Source: Dryocosmus kuriphilus
Lineage: Eukaryota > Arthropoda > Insecta > Hymenoptera > Cynipidae
DNA length: 64,000 nt
Reading direction: 5' to 3'
NCBI GenBank assembly: GCA_038277395.1
Contig: CM076192.1
Coordinates: 51,135,119 to 51,199,118, forward strand
The notes below the pieces were generated by a model. That model was given only the letters and a program-made list of their open reading frames with translations, ran no database searches and was not told the DNA's origin. Every line of letters begins with the position of its first letter. Position 1 is the stretch's first letter. Below are positions 22,716-33,062 of the stretch, in pieces. Both the position numbers and the translations under genes were made by a program.

Positions 22716-23393
22716 AAACGTACTTTAAGAAAAATATTTTTTGGGGTCAGGGTCACATACGAACCGAATCAGGATGCCCTTCTTAAAAATATGGTGCCTG
22801 GAGACGGGCCCTTTTTACGACCCTGTTCAGGTACCTACAGGAACTGGGATTACACAGAGCATCCGCACGAAGGAGCGAGGTACCAGCCGTTCACGTTAGG
22901 TGGCTGACATGAAATCGATCTCCCGCAAGTGAGAACACGTCTTCTGTCGATATAAGGGCACGCTCGGCTAGTCGAGCATGGACCCAGTGGATTATCGATC
23001 ATTGATCGATTTGAAGATTGTCAAGAAAGATCGATTCTGCTTGGAATCTTGTTATTCAAACATGTATGAAAACTCAGTGTTAAAATAAAAAATTAAAACT
23101 TAAATTCAGTGTAGTTATAAGATAGAAAATTGTAAAAGCACTCGAGAGTATCAGTCCTTTTTGGGTTCGTCGCACGGCCACCTTAGGGGTAAGGCAAAGT
23201 TCGAGTTGCTTGGTAGGCGTTGGTATACTTCGCGTGCTCGCAAGCCCTGCCATCGTTAATAAAACTACGAATCAACCTGAATTAACCTTGCATGTACTCT
23301 TTGTAGCAAGATTGTGCAAGTGAGGGTTTTAAAACTACGAAGAAAAGTCTCATTGTAACTACCCCAACGCCAGGAACGCGGCTCGGAGGCATT

Positions 23394-24799
23394 ATGCCTC
23401 TGGAGCACGAAGTAAAGATGGACGAAGATGGCTTCACCATCGCGTCATCGAGGAAGCGACGGCGTCAATCCGCTACTTCCATAGATGGAAGCAGTAAGAC
23501 GTCTAGGACGTCCATTATAAGCATGTCCCCTTCTTGCAAGCCCGATTCAGTTAGAAGGAATGTACCATCGGGTTCAAGCGCTAAGACCACCCAAGTAAAA
23601 TCAGGGCTGGGCAAAATTCCCCCCATAAATGTGCTAGTGGATGAGGCTAATCATCCCTACACCGTCCTGCATTCTCTTTTGAAAAAATCGACCCAATTTA
23701 AGCCCATAGTTTATAACGTGGGCTCTAACATCTACTCCGTTCGCGTTTCCTACCTAGACGACTACCGGGCAATCATTTCTAACTTAGAAAAGGAAGGCTT
23801 CGAGTACTACTTGTACAAGAATATAGAATCACCCCCTGTTAAACTGGTCATTAGAAATATCCCTATTTCCTTCCCCGAAGACTCAGTTCTTGCCGAGCTT
23901 CAGGAAGATGGATATTCAGTCACTTCCATCAGTCGGATGAGGAACCGACAAACCAAAAGCCCTCCCAATGATTCTTCTTACTGTCCCAAACTCGCCACAG
24001 GCAAAGGATCTTCTCAATTTACAGGCCCTCGCTTTTATCAAAATAAAAGTAGAGCCCTACGTAAAACCCAAAGAAACCTCACAGTGCTTTAACTGCCAGA
24101 GGTTTCATCATGTTTCCGATATGTGCCATGCCACTCCGCGATGCGTTAAATGTGGAGGCTCGCACCTTAGCTCAAGCTGCGAAAAAGACCCGCAAGCTCC
24201 GGCCACTTGCGCCAACTGCTCGGAAAACCATCCTGCCAACTATCGAGGCTGCTCTGCATTTAAGAAAGCCTCCAGAAATAAAAAATCTAGCCGCAATAAA
24301 AATAAAGTAAAATCATCCGACTTCCAAAAAATAAAAAATGTTGAAACCCAAAAAAAAAGCGCCTACGTTACAATTTCCACCAATGCCAAGCTTTACGCAA
24401 GAGCAGACACCCCCTGTCATCAATCCCCCACCGCAAAAAGTACCGCTTTACAGCACAATGCTAGCATCAAAAAACCGTAAAAAACAACCTGAAGCAATCG
24501 CGTTTAATTCTAAACCTAGGCAGACAACTCAAAGTATGCAAAATAATACACAAAATAAAACATCCAACTCCGTGATGAAAACCACTTCACAGACTAGAGT
24601 CACTCCAGCAGCGGCGACTACTTACACTGCTCCATCCCAAACAATAAAAATCAATCTAATAAGCCTTTTAAATCGCGCCACGACCTTAACCACCGATATA
24701 ATGGGGGGTAAAATTAATCTAACAGAAGCTATTAACTCAACCGCCGAGATCATAAATAATATATTAACACTAGCTATAGAGAATGGCAACCTCCAATAA
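23394..24799 (+). pseudogene. LINE ORF1 (gag-like, zinc knuckles), frameshifted
   Basis: About 468 codons spread over three frames. The ATG at 23394 starts an acidic-basic N-terminus followed by an RNA-binding-like region (about residues 80-190). A +1 shift near 23960 leads to three cysteine knuckles: CFNCQRFHHVSDMC, CVKCGGSHLSSSC and CANCSENHPANYRGC. A second shift near 24335 leads to a Pro/Thr/Asn-rich tail ending at 24799. Gag-like ORF1 proteins of Jockey-type LINEs bind the element RNA. The stop overlaps the ORF2 start by 17 bases, as is common in this clade. Confidence 0.87.
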
Positions 24800-27461
24800 T
24801 AACGTAATAAAAATTATTTTCTGGAACGCTCAGGGCATATATAAAAAAAGACATGAATTAGCCACATACCTCTTTAAAAATGATATTAACATCTGCCTTC
24901 TTAGCGAAACTTTACTCCATGAATCCATACGATCTAATCTAGTACGCGGCTATAAATTATATTGGAACAACACCAATAGAGGAACCGCCATTTTAATCCA
25001 AGAAAAAATTAAACACCACGAGCTTATAATACCTGAACTAGAGAATCTCGAAGCTACTGCTATTCAAATAAAAATACATGGAAATCCGTATGCCATTGTC
25101 TCGATATACCAAACTTGCTCTAAGCCATTTACAAAAAATGATTATAGGAAAATTTTTAAACTTGCACCCTCTGTCATTGCTGCAGGCGACTTCAACGCGA
25201 AACACATAGCTTGGAATAGCAGAATAACCAATAAGACCGGAAAACAATTATTTCAATATATAACTGACAAAAATCTTTCCGTCTCCGCTCCAGATTCACA
25301 CACCTTCTTCCCCCATAACACTAAACATAAATCGGACCTCATTGACTTTGCAATAATTAAAAATAATTACTTTAATCATAATACTACAGTTATAAATGAA
25401 TTAGATTCAGATCATCGACCAATTTTACTTAGCCTACATACTAAATGCGAAAAATCTCCCGATGCACCTCGCTACAATTTTGCAAAAGCAAACTGGCAGA
25501 CTTTTACCTCAACCCTGGAATCTCAATTAAATTTTGAACCCACACTTCTTAATACTACTCAAATTGATGAAACTGTTACAAATCTCACTCTAAGTATAAA
25601 ATCTGCTATTCACTCTGCAGTCCCTCAGACTGCATTCAATGAATATGATCCGCCCCTCAGCCCTGAGATCCAAGACCTCATCACCACCCGTAACAAACTC
25701 TGCAATAAACATCAAAAAAATAAAAATCCTATTCTAAAAAATACGATTAACCATCTTCGAAAAACTATTGCTGTTAAAACTATCGAGCACAGGTGCAATA
25801 ACTGGAATAAAGTAGTCGGTAAACTAGATATCAAAGATAACTCCATTTGGCGCATGACGAAAGTCCTCACAAAACCGCGAACTAATATCCCCCCGCTCAA
25901 AAAATCCGATCAAACCTTTGCACTTTCTCCCAGCGATAAAGCAAACCTTTTAGCAGATAATTATGAAAGTAATTTCTCGCCACATGATGAACCATCAGAC
26001 CCGCAACATATCACTGAATGTGAAAAAATTGTTTCCGAGTATCTCAAAACCCCCAGTACTGATAATTTCAAGAAAATAACCACTAAAGAAATAACCAAAC
26101 AGATTAAAACTACTAAAAATAATAAAGCGCCCGGCCCTGACTCAATTTCAAATCTAGTTCTTAAAAAGCTTCCTGTCTCGTGCCTCACCCTACTTGCCAT
26201 TATATTCAATGCATGTCTTCAGCTTAGCTACTTTCCTGACTCCTGGAAAACGGCCCACATCTTAGTTTTTCAGAAAAAAGGCAAAGATCCATATCATCCT
26301 ACTAGCTACAGACCCATTAGCCTCTTAAATACAATGAGCAAAATTTTCGAAAAAATAATTCTCTCCCGTATAAATTGTCACCTCGAGGAAAACAGCATCC
26401 TTAAACCGCAACAATACGGCTTCAGAAAAGGTCACTCTACTCAACACATGATGCTCAGGCTCACAGAAGCCATTAGCCTAAATTTTAATCGGAAAAAGCA
26501 TACTGGAGCTGTCTTCCTCGATGTGGCAAAGGCCTTTGACAGTGTCTGGCACATAGGCCTACTCAGAAAACTTATCAAATACAATTTTCCAAGAGGGCTT
26601 ATCTTATTTATTCATTCGTATCTTACTAATAGAAAATTTTCAGTCAAATTACAGAACACACTCTCAAGCGAAAGGCCCTGCCGAGCCGGCGTGCCTCAAG
26701 GTAGTATTCTCGGACCTGTTCTCTTTATTATATACGTAAATGATATCCCCGAGGTTCCTGAAGTTTCCATTGGAATATACGCAGATGACACTGCATTATT
26801 TACCTCCTCTTGGTCAATTTATAAAATCCTAAAATTACTTAATAATGCTCTTAAAATTATCGAGGCTTGGACTAAACTTTGGAGAATAAAAATTAACGTT
26901 TCAAAATCAGAATCAATTCTTTTCTCGGTTAGAAGGCCAGTCAAAAAGATCCACCTCAAATGTTTAATGAACCAATTGAATGGAAAAATTCCGTAAAATA
27001 CTTAGGAGGCAAAACTCCATAAACGCCTTAATTGGAAAGAACATATTCACGAAACTAAAGGAAAAGCTCTCGGGGTTATCTCGCGCCTACATCCTATTGT
27101 TAATCGACACTCAAGCCTAAAACCTGACCATGCTATCATAATCTATAAAATGTTTATTCGACCTATCATTACCTATGCCTGTACAATCTGGGGTGGTGCG
27201 TCAAAAAGTAATATTAATCAAATTCAAATCATCCAAAACAAATTTCTCAGACGCATCACCAAGGCACCCAGATTCACAAAAATTTCTCTCCTACACAGAG
27301 AGTTTCAACTACCTTATATTTCTGATTTTATAAAAGAAACTGTTACTAAATTCTATGATTCTGCATCACTATCACCCTTTGAACATATTTCCTCATTAGG
27401 GAAATATGAGTATGACCCACTTCGCAAACATCCGATGCCAAGAGATTTCCTCTTGAAATGA
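24783..27461 (+). pseudogene. LINE ORF2: endonuclease plus reverse transcriptase
   Basis: Open for 737 codons (24783-26996). The N-terminal endonuclease/exonuclease/phosphatase fold shows FWNAQGI (13-19), LLSETLL, AAGDFNAKHIAWNS and DSDHRPIL. The reverse transcriptase follows, with RPISLLNTMSKIFEK, QYGFRKGHST, FLDVAKAFDSVWH, GVPQGSILGPVLF and the catalytic YADD at 666-669. Two compensating frameshifts (about 26950 and 27008) break the C-terminal part, which then continues in the original frame to 27461 with KMFIRPIITYACTIWG, a segment typical of Jockey-like ORF2. It would nick target DNA and copy the element RNA. Confidence 0.93.
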
Positions 27462-27483
27462 GTCACCCGGGCTGTGGGGGTAG

Positions 27484-27525
27484 GGTCGGCGCAGCACCGA
27501 GACATGCCTCGATGCTGCGCCGACC
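27484..27525 (+). other. 18-bp stem-loop in the LINE 3' region
   Basis: GGTCGGCGCAGCACCGAG and CTCGATGCTGCGCCGACC pair with one wobble around a short ACATGC loop. The hairpin stands between direct repeats of TCACCCGGG (about 27462 and 27528). It may serve as a recognition or terminator structure for the element transcript. Confidence 0.85.
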
Positions 27526-28209
27526 TGTCACCCGGGGCCTGGCTGCAATCTTTACTTTCGACCTCTCTAAAACCTCTCCTTCCTTCTTCTTTACTTCTGT
27601 AATATAAAATAATATCTCAGATTGTTGTGGTTTTTTCCCTACTTAAGGGCTTTTTTCCCACAAAGTAACGTCACTTTTTAAACTCTGCCATGCCAAATTT
27701 CTCTCAGATTGTGTAATAATGCCCGAACGGGTACCGCACAACAATTCCTTCCAGTTAGTATCATTCTTCGGGGAGACCAACTACCGACGGCGCGCGGCTG
27801 GCACGGCTTCGCCGTGCCCATCGCCCGCCGGCGTGCATTGGGTCTCACAGGAGGGGGCGTTGGTTGGGGCCCCCCCATCCCCACCCCCTTTTTTTTTTTT
27901 TTTTTTTTTAGTCGAGCATGGTTGGTTCTCGAGCTCTGGCTCGGGCAACTCTTTCCACTGCTTTTCCTGGTTAATCCACTTTTTTGACATTCTTTCAACC
28001 TTTTAGGCTGAAAGATATATAAAATTAAAATTAATTTGGTTTTTATTTTTATCTATCAATTTTATATTAAAATTAAGACAATATAACTGATAGGGAACTG
28101 ATGAGTACCATGAGTACTCATCGTTTCAAGCGTTAAAAACAAGCAAGGTCCTTACAAGTATTCCGTATGCAGACCTGATTAATAATACGACAAACTCGCC
28201 AGGGTCGGC

Positions 28210-28390
28210 ATTTTAGCGTACCAGTGGTTTGGCAGTACTGCCCCAGTACTGGCAGTCAGTACTGTGCCAGTGCTGGCACGCCAGTACCGCCAAGCATTAC
28301 AAGCCAGTACTGGCTTGGTACTGGCCCAGTACCGCCAGCCAGTACTGGCAGTCCGGCAGGCTGTACTGGGCCAGTACTGGGCCAGTGGTC
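28210..28390. repeat. CAGTACTGG palindrome cluster, right end
   Basis: At least eight CCAGTACTGG-type palindromes and halves (for example 28243, 28302, 28339, 28372) in about 180 bp, mirroring the left cluster. Just upstream GATGAGTACCATGAGTACTC (about 28100) forms another hairpin. Confidence 0.85.
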
Positions 28391-28404
28391 GATTTCTACC
28401 TGGG

Positions 28405-28766
28405 ATGTTGTGGAGAATTTTCTTGGGAACCATAAAAGTGAAAACTACGAAGAAATAGTGGTTCAAATGATATCGAATTATAAGGAGCTAGGGTGTTTGA
28501 TGAGTCTAAAGTTACACTATTTGCACTCACATATAGATTACTTCCCAAAAAATCTAGGAGATTTTAGTAAGGAGCAAGGGGAGAGGTTCCATCAAGACAT
28601 AAAAACAATGGAAATGAGATATCAAGGTCGATGGGATGTCAATATGATAGCTGATTACTGCTGGTCATTAAAGAGAGAAAGTAACAAGAACGAAGTAAAG
28701 CGTAAAAAGAAACCGCTCCTTAGATCTTTTGAGGACAGAAGGGTTAGATATCACAAAAAACAGTGA
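28405..28766 (+). pseudogene. DDE-like transposase of the 9.7-kb element, 3' part
   Basis: Continues the gene cut at 22566. It reads VVENFLGNHKSENYEE, then MSLKLHYLHSHIDYFPKNLG and SKEQGERFHQDIKTMEMRYQ (Glu in GER, probable third catalytic acid), then DYCWSLKRE and a basic tail. It ends at 28766, about the inner edge of the right TIR. Confidence 0.75.
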
Positions 28767-28768
28767 AT

Positions 28769-29443
28769 GTAGTGATAACTCTCGAAATTCAAAGTAACGG
28801 TTTAGAAATTTTAACAAAAATCATATTAAACAATTTCGTTTGACCCTGATCCTCACCTAATGGGGTGAAAATGATCCTAGAATCAGATTAAGCGATCCCA
28901 GAAACGTTTCAGAAGAGTGGCTTCCTCAGATTAAATGTTTTTTTCTCACTTTGAGACCGTAACATGACGTTGATCCTGACCTCATCAAATTAACCCTATA
29001 TTTGGATTAAGCGACCAAAAAACGTATAAGAGTAGAGGTTTTCTTTAATTCAATGGTTTCTTAATTGTTGACCTTAGAATTACCTTAATCCCCACCTGAT
29101 GGAGTCAAAATGACCCTGGATTCAGATTCAGCGACCCCAGAAACGTCTTAGAGTAACAATTCACACTGATTAGATCATTATTTCTCATCTTAACCTTGAC
29201 TTGACCTTGATACTGACCTTATCGGGTCAAAATGACCTCGGATTCGGATTCAGCGACCCTGAAAACGTCTTAGAGTAGAGGTTTTCTCCGATCTAACGGT
29301 TTTCTTGACTTTGACCTTGAATTGACCTTTATCCTGACCTGATGGGGTCAAACTAACCCCGGATTCGGATTCAGCGACCTCAAAAACGTATGGGTATGGT
29401 GGTTTAGCTTGGGCTTCAGAAAATTTTTTTTTTTGTGGGGCTG
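28769..29443. repeat. Right long TIR with tandem subunits
   Basis: Inverted partner of 19698-20360. Units read GGATTCGGATTCAGCGACC in this orientation (about 28884, 29001, 29118, 29240, 29361). The arms match through to CACAAAAAACAG and TTATCAC near the gene end. Confidence 0.85.
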
Positions 29444-29639
29444 TTGTTATTGAACGAACTAGTTAAAACAGTAACGCTAGCGAGTAGCGTTAATTTAAAC
29501 TTCAGGGGGAGGAAATAATTTAAGATCATGAACAAAAGGAGCAGAATGAATGAATAAGTCTACAACAGATGCGGCAAATAATAACGAAAATCGAATGTTT
29601 GGAAAGTGGCTAGTATGTGTCGCTCATGCAGTAATAGTA

Positions 29640-29959
29640 AGGAGATCAAACGACAATGCGCGCTCGCATGGAAAGTGGTTCCAAGTTTTCCGGACATACT
29701 CGTATTAAACGGGGAGACCATGCGCTGAATGGTAAAGGTGTTCGCCTCGATTTAAGTGAAATATCTGTGAGAGTTTTTGATTGGTTGGTTATTCACGATT
29801 CAAAACCGCCAAAAATCCACCAGTAAAAAATCTCTCGCAGCTCTCACAGATATTCCACTCAAATCGAGGCGAACACCTTCAACACTTAGCGTACGTTCTC
29901 CCCCTTTAATATGTCCGGAAAACTTTGAACCACTTGCGTGACGCACAGTTTGGTCTCCT
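29640..29959. mobile_element. 320-bp foldback MITE
   Basis: Arms of about 140 bp begin AGGAGATCAAAC and, inverted, AGGAGACCAAAC. They share TTTTCCGGACATA and AGGTGTTCGCCTCGATTT. TA dinucleotides flank both ends (29638-29639 and 29960-29961). The spacer is about 45 bp. No coding potential. Confidence 0.85.
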
Positions 29960-30099
29960 TACTACATTACTCCATGGTGTCTCTAAAGCAAGTCTTCTAA
30001 TCGTTAGACAGAAAGAAACAAATAAAGTTTCGAAAACAAAAGAATTACAACATACTTCTAGTTACTATAAGCAGTGTCAATAAGCCAGGCATTATAATG

Positions 30100-30452
30100 G
30101 ATACATAGAAAAAATAAATATACAAATAATACATTTATTTATTAAATTCATTTAAAAATATACAGATATACTCAAATTGCAAAGTACATACGAGAACTGC
30201 AAAAGACATCATCAACATACTATCAGTTGGCTGTGCTGAAAAAAAAACGAAGTTTATAATCTATTGAGAAATTGCCAAACTTTGCATTTGTTTATTAAAT
30301 TTGTTAAATAATATACATTTATTGTCAAACTGCGAATCATCATAGCAATAAACTGTCTCTGAGATGTTTGTAGTTGATTCTGCTGAAAAAAAAACAAAAA
30401 TTCCCATGCCGAAAAATCCTCAAATAATTAGTTTTTTTAATAAATTTACTTT
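30100..30452. repeat. AT-rich degenerate tandem repeat, left block
   Basis: Repeats phrases such as ATTTGTTTATTAAATTTGTT and GTTGATTCTGCTGAAAAAAA with a spacing of roughly 130-190 bp. The same phrases resume at 31780-32000, so the block was split by the dispersed repeat copy 3. Confidence 0.6.
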
Positions 30453-31559
30453 AAAAAAAATCTGCCCGCTTCGCGGGCACATTCTCATCGCGCGCCTCGC
30501 GCGAAGTATGAGCGCGCCTAGGGCGCGCGTCTGTTGGCACTCGCGCTTTGCGCTCGATACGTTATTTACGGCACTCGCGCTTCGCGTTCGATAAATTATT
30601 CACCTCGCGCTACGCGCTCGGTGTTTATGGATCCTATAAACCTTTACATTAAAAATTCCAAAAGGAACTATTTTACTGAAGGCTCTATCGCCCTTAAGGA
30701 ATACATTCTCATCATGACACTCGCGCTTCGCGCTCGATAATTACATTTTTTTAAAACACATTGTAGATTGGTAAAGTTTTTTTGTGATTTTCCAAATTTT
30801 CACAATACAGGATTTCGATTCTTAAAAGCAAAACGATGAGTCTTATAAATAAATTGTGTAGCTCTTTCCAAGGTGAACAATTCTGCTTGTTAATATTTTC
30901 TCATATCTTGCACAGTTTTCCTGAAAAGTGGTTTTCTTTATATTTCATAACATATTTCACGAATAAATCAAAAACTACGCGTCTGCTCAAAAAAATGATA
31001 GAGAACAAATTTGTAGATCTTTTTGAGGCGAACAACTTTGTTCATTATTGTTTTTCCGTATCTTCCATAGTTTGGCGGGAAATTTTTATTTTTTTGATTT
31101 TTAATAACGTTTTATCGATTAAAACAAAAACCGTGCATTTTAACCAAAAATGGTTAAAACAAAATTGGTAGATATTTTTTAATTGAACAACTTTGTTCTT
31201 TACCAATTTTTTTTATCTTGAATATTTTGGCAGGAAACCAGAGTTTTTAAATTTTAATAGCGTTTTCTTGATTAAAACAAAAACCGTTCATTTTATCAAA
31301 AAACGGTTAAGACAAAATTTGTAGATTTTTTTGAGATGAATAATTTTACTTTCTTGCATTTTTTTTTTTGTATCTCTCATAGTTTAGTCGAAAAATGGAT
31401 TTTTTGATTTTGTGAAAACCGTTTTTGATGGATAAAACCATAACCGTTCTTCAAAAACCGCTGGTTAAGGAACTCGTCCTTTCTTTTTACCCCTTAAAGA
31501 AGTGTACCAAAGCGCACTCCAATCCGATTAGTCCTTCGAAAGTTATCGCGACCACAGAC

Positions 31560-31591
<32 letters not shown>

Positions 31592-31729
31592 CGACGACAA
31601 CAGACAGACAGACACGGTCGTAAAAACCGTTTTTTCTGACTCAGGGGGGTCTCAAAACGTGGAGATTTCATGAAATCCGCGAAAGTCAAATTTTACATAA
31701 ATCTAATACCTTCTCTGATGAGAATGTAA
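30453..31729 (+). repeat. Dispersed repeat family, copy 3
   Basis: The most complete copy. It begins with an A-run and TGCCCGCTTCGCGGGCA, then CGCGCCTCGCGCG and ACTCGCGCTTCGCGCTCGAT mini-palindromes. AT-rich monomers of about 150 bp follow (31000-31420), then GACGACGACAACGACGACAA (about 31556-31600), GACAGACAGACACGGTCG, and the end near GAGAATGTAA. It is colinear with copy 2. The 111- and 82-codon frames through it are not genes. Confidence 0.82.
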
Positions 31730-32350
31730 TAAACAATTGGTGCCTAAATATGAGGTAAAACATCAAGACACAATGGCAACATTCTAATTATTGATTCTGT
31801 TGAAACAACAAAGCTTATCTACTCAAAAATGGCCAAATAATACATTTGTTTATTAAATTTGTTTAAATAATACACGATTGTTGTTGTAGTGCAAACTATT
31901 ACAGATAAAGGTCATTAGTGAAATATTTATAGATAATCCTGATGAAAAAGCTAAATCTATCTATAACTAGAAATATCTTAGTTTCGTAATTGTTTATTAA
32001 ATTGTTACAAACAATTAGTAACTGATGTTTAACGTCTTCTAGTTTTAAGTGAACATTATTTTATTTCCATTTTCTCATGAAAAGATTGGTTTACTGCATT
32101 TAAATGTGTCAAATAAATAAGATATAACTTTTGTTCACTAATTTGTTTATAAGAATTTAAATTTTCATTTCATAGAATTAATACTGCTGGATATTATTTT
32201 TAATAAATTTTCGCCTCGACGTGGACCATTTTCTGTAAAATAAAAGATTTTTTGACTAAATATCAGTCTTGAAAAATCAAAAAAAAAAAAAAAAAAATAA
32301 TATGATCGAGGAGAGATTTTGAGTCCTCATTATCGATTTAACGTCCGGGG
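31730..32350. repeat. AT-rich degenerate tandem repeat, right block
   Basis: Continues the tandem phrases of the left block (ATACATTTGTTTATTAAATT near 31840; a weaker unit near 31990). It is followed by unassigned DNA with an A17 run near 32280. Confidence 0.55.
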
Positions 32351-32411
32351 ATAGAAATAGTAGAAAGAAGATATCAACACATCCAGACAAAAAATTTAAT
32401 GTTTAAGTAAC

Positions 32412-32442
32412 GTTTCGTCACTCAGCTGAGAGACCTCATCAG
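32412..32442 (-). ncRNA. Hammerhead-ribozyme-like core, sense copy
   Basis: On the minus strand it reads CTGATGAG, a GTC...GAC stem II with inner CTCAGCTGAG, then CGAAAC. This is the conserved hammerhead core found in Penelope-like elements. Because the element is coded on the minus strand, this copy is in sense orientation at its 3' end. Stem I and stem III partners were not established by eye. Confidence 0.6.
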
Positions 32443-33062
32443 ACAGTAAATAAGTTAAAATCTAAAGAAAATACAAAATTCACCTTAGAAGTAAGAATAT
32501 ACATCAGAAATCAGAAGTAAAAAGGTTGTACAGATAAAGCTTACCAAAAATACGTTGAGTTTAAATTTTTTGGAGTCATGTTGTCAGAGAAGGTTTGGAA
32601 CAGATTTTGTAATTTTTTGTTTGAGAGTAAAAAGGTAAAAAAGGTAAAAAATTCCAAAAATGTCATTACTCAAATGTATCTAAAAAATGATAAAACCGGA
32701 GAAGAATAAGTAAAAATTTAGAAAGTTTGAAAAAAATTTTATTCTAGGTTAGGATAGTTTTAAGTAAGTAAGAATTAAGATAGTTGCCTTGTAAGAGAAA
32801 AAATGGATGGTAATAAAATCAAGAGGCCCATAATGGCCAATTTGAATTAGTTTAAATAAGCATTGTGAATAATAATAAAACTTTAAAATGTGAAAGTTGG
32901 AAGTGAGTTCTCTGAGTACATTGCCATGATGAGGTGGTTTAAGTACTGACAATATGGAGTAGATTCATAAAGTTTAAAGGTTATAAGTGGGAGAAAAAGC
33001 GGCAAATTTGAAAAAGATATGATAAGCAAACAAAATATGGAATTTAGAAATTTGGACAAAAA

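Larger units (their letters stand above)
22982..27908 (+). mobile_element. Non-LTR retrotransposon (Jockey-like LINE)
   Basis: A 13-bp direct repeat TAGTCGAGCATGG flanks the element (22969-22981 and 27909-27921) and is best read as the target duplication. Inside are a 5' untranslated region of about 410 bp, a gag-like ORF1, an overlapping ORF2 with endonuclease and reverse transcriptase, and a GC-rich 3' region with a strong hairpin. The 3' end shows a T-run (about 27891-27909) rather than the expected A-tail. Both ORFs carry a few frameshifts, so this copy is dead but fairly young. Confidence 0.87.
22567..28404. mobile_element. Inserted element with CCCAGGTAGAAAT ends
   Basis: CCCAGGTAGAAAT (22567-22579) and ATTTCTACCTGGG (28392-28404) are perfect inverted termini. 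The host codons GAT|GTT are interrupted with a 2-bp AT duplication (22565-22566 and 28405-28406). Both ends carry clusters of the palindrome CCAGTACTGG. It has no recognisable gene of its own. A non-LTR retrotransposon (22982-27908) sits in the middle, so the element alone is about 0.9 kb. Termini resemble those at 40632 and 50485. Confidence 0.82.
19698..29443 (+). mobile_element. 9.7-kb DNA transposon with about 670-bp TIRs
   Basis: The left end CAGCCCCACAAAAAAAAA and the right end TTTTTTTTTGTGGGGCTG bound an inverted repeat that extends to about 20360 and back to about 28769. Between the TIRs lies one DDE-like transposase gene, split by an insertion at 22567. Removing that 5.84-kb insertion leaves an element of about 3.9 kb. 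No target duplication is clear (flanks TTACA and TTGTT), so the superfamily is not assigned. It sits inside the non-coding part of the Transib. Confidence 0.83.

Noticed and set aside
27678..28006. Several 69-106-codon frames on both strands
   Set aside because: They overlap a GC-rich hairpin region and a T-run at the LINE 3' end. None shows a domain.
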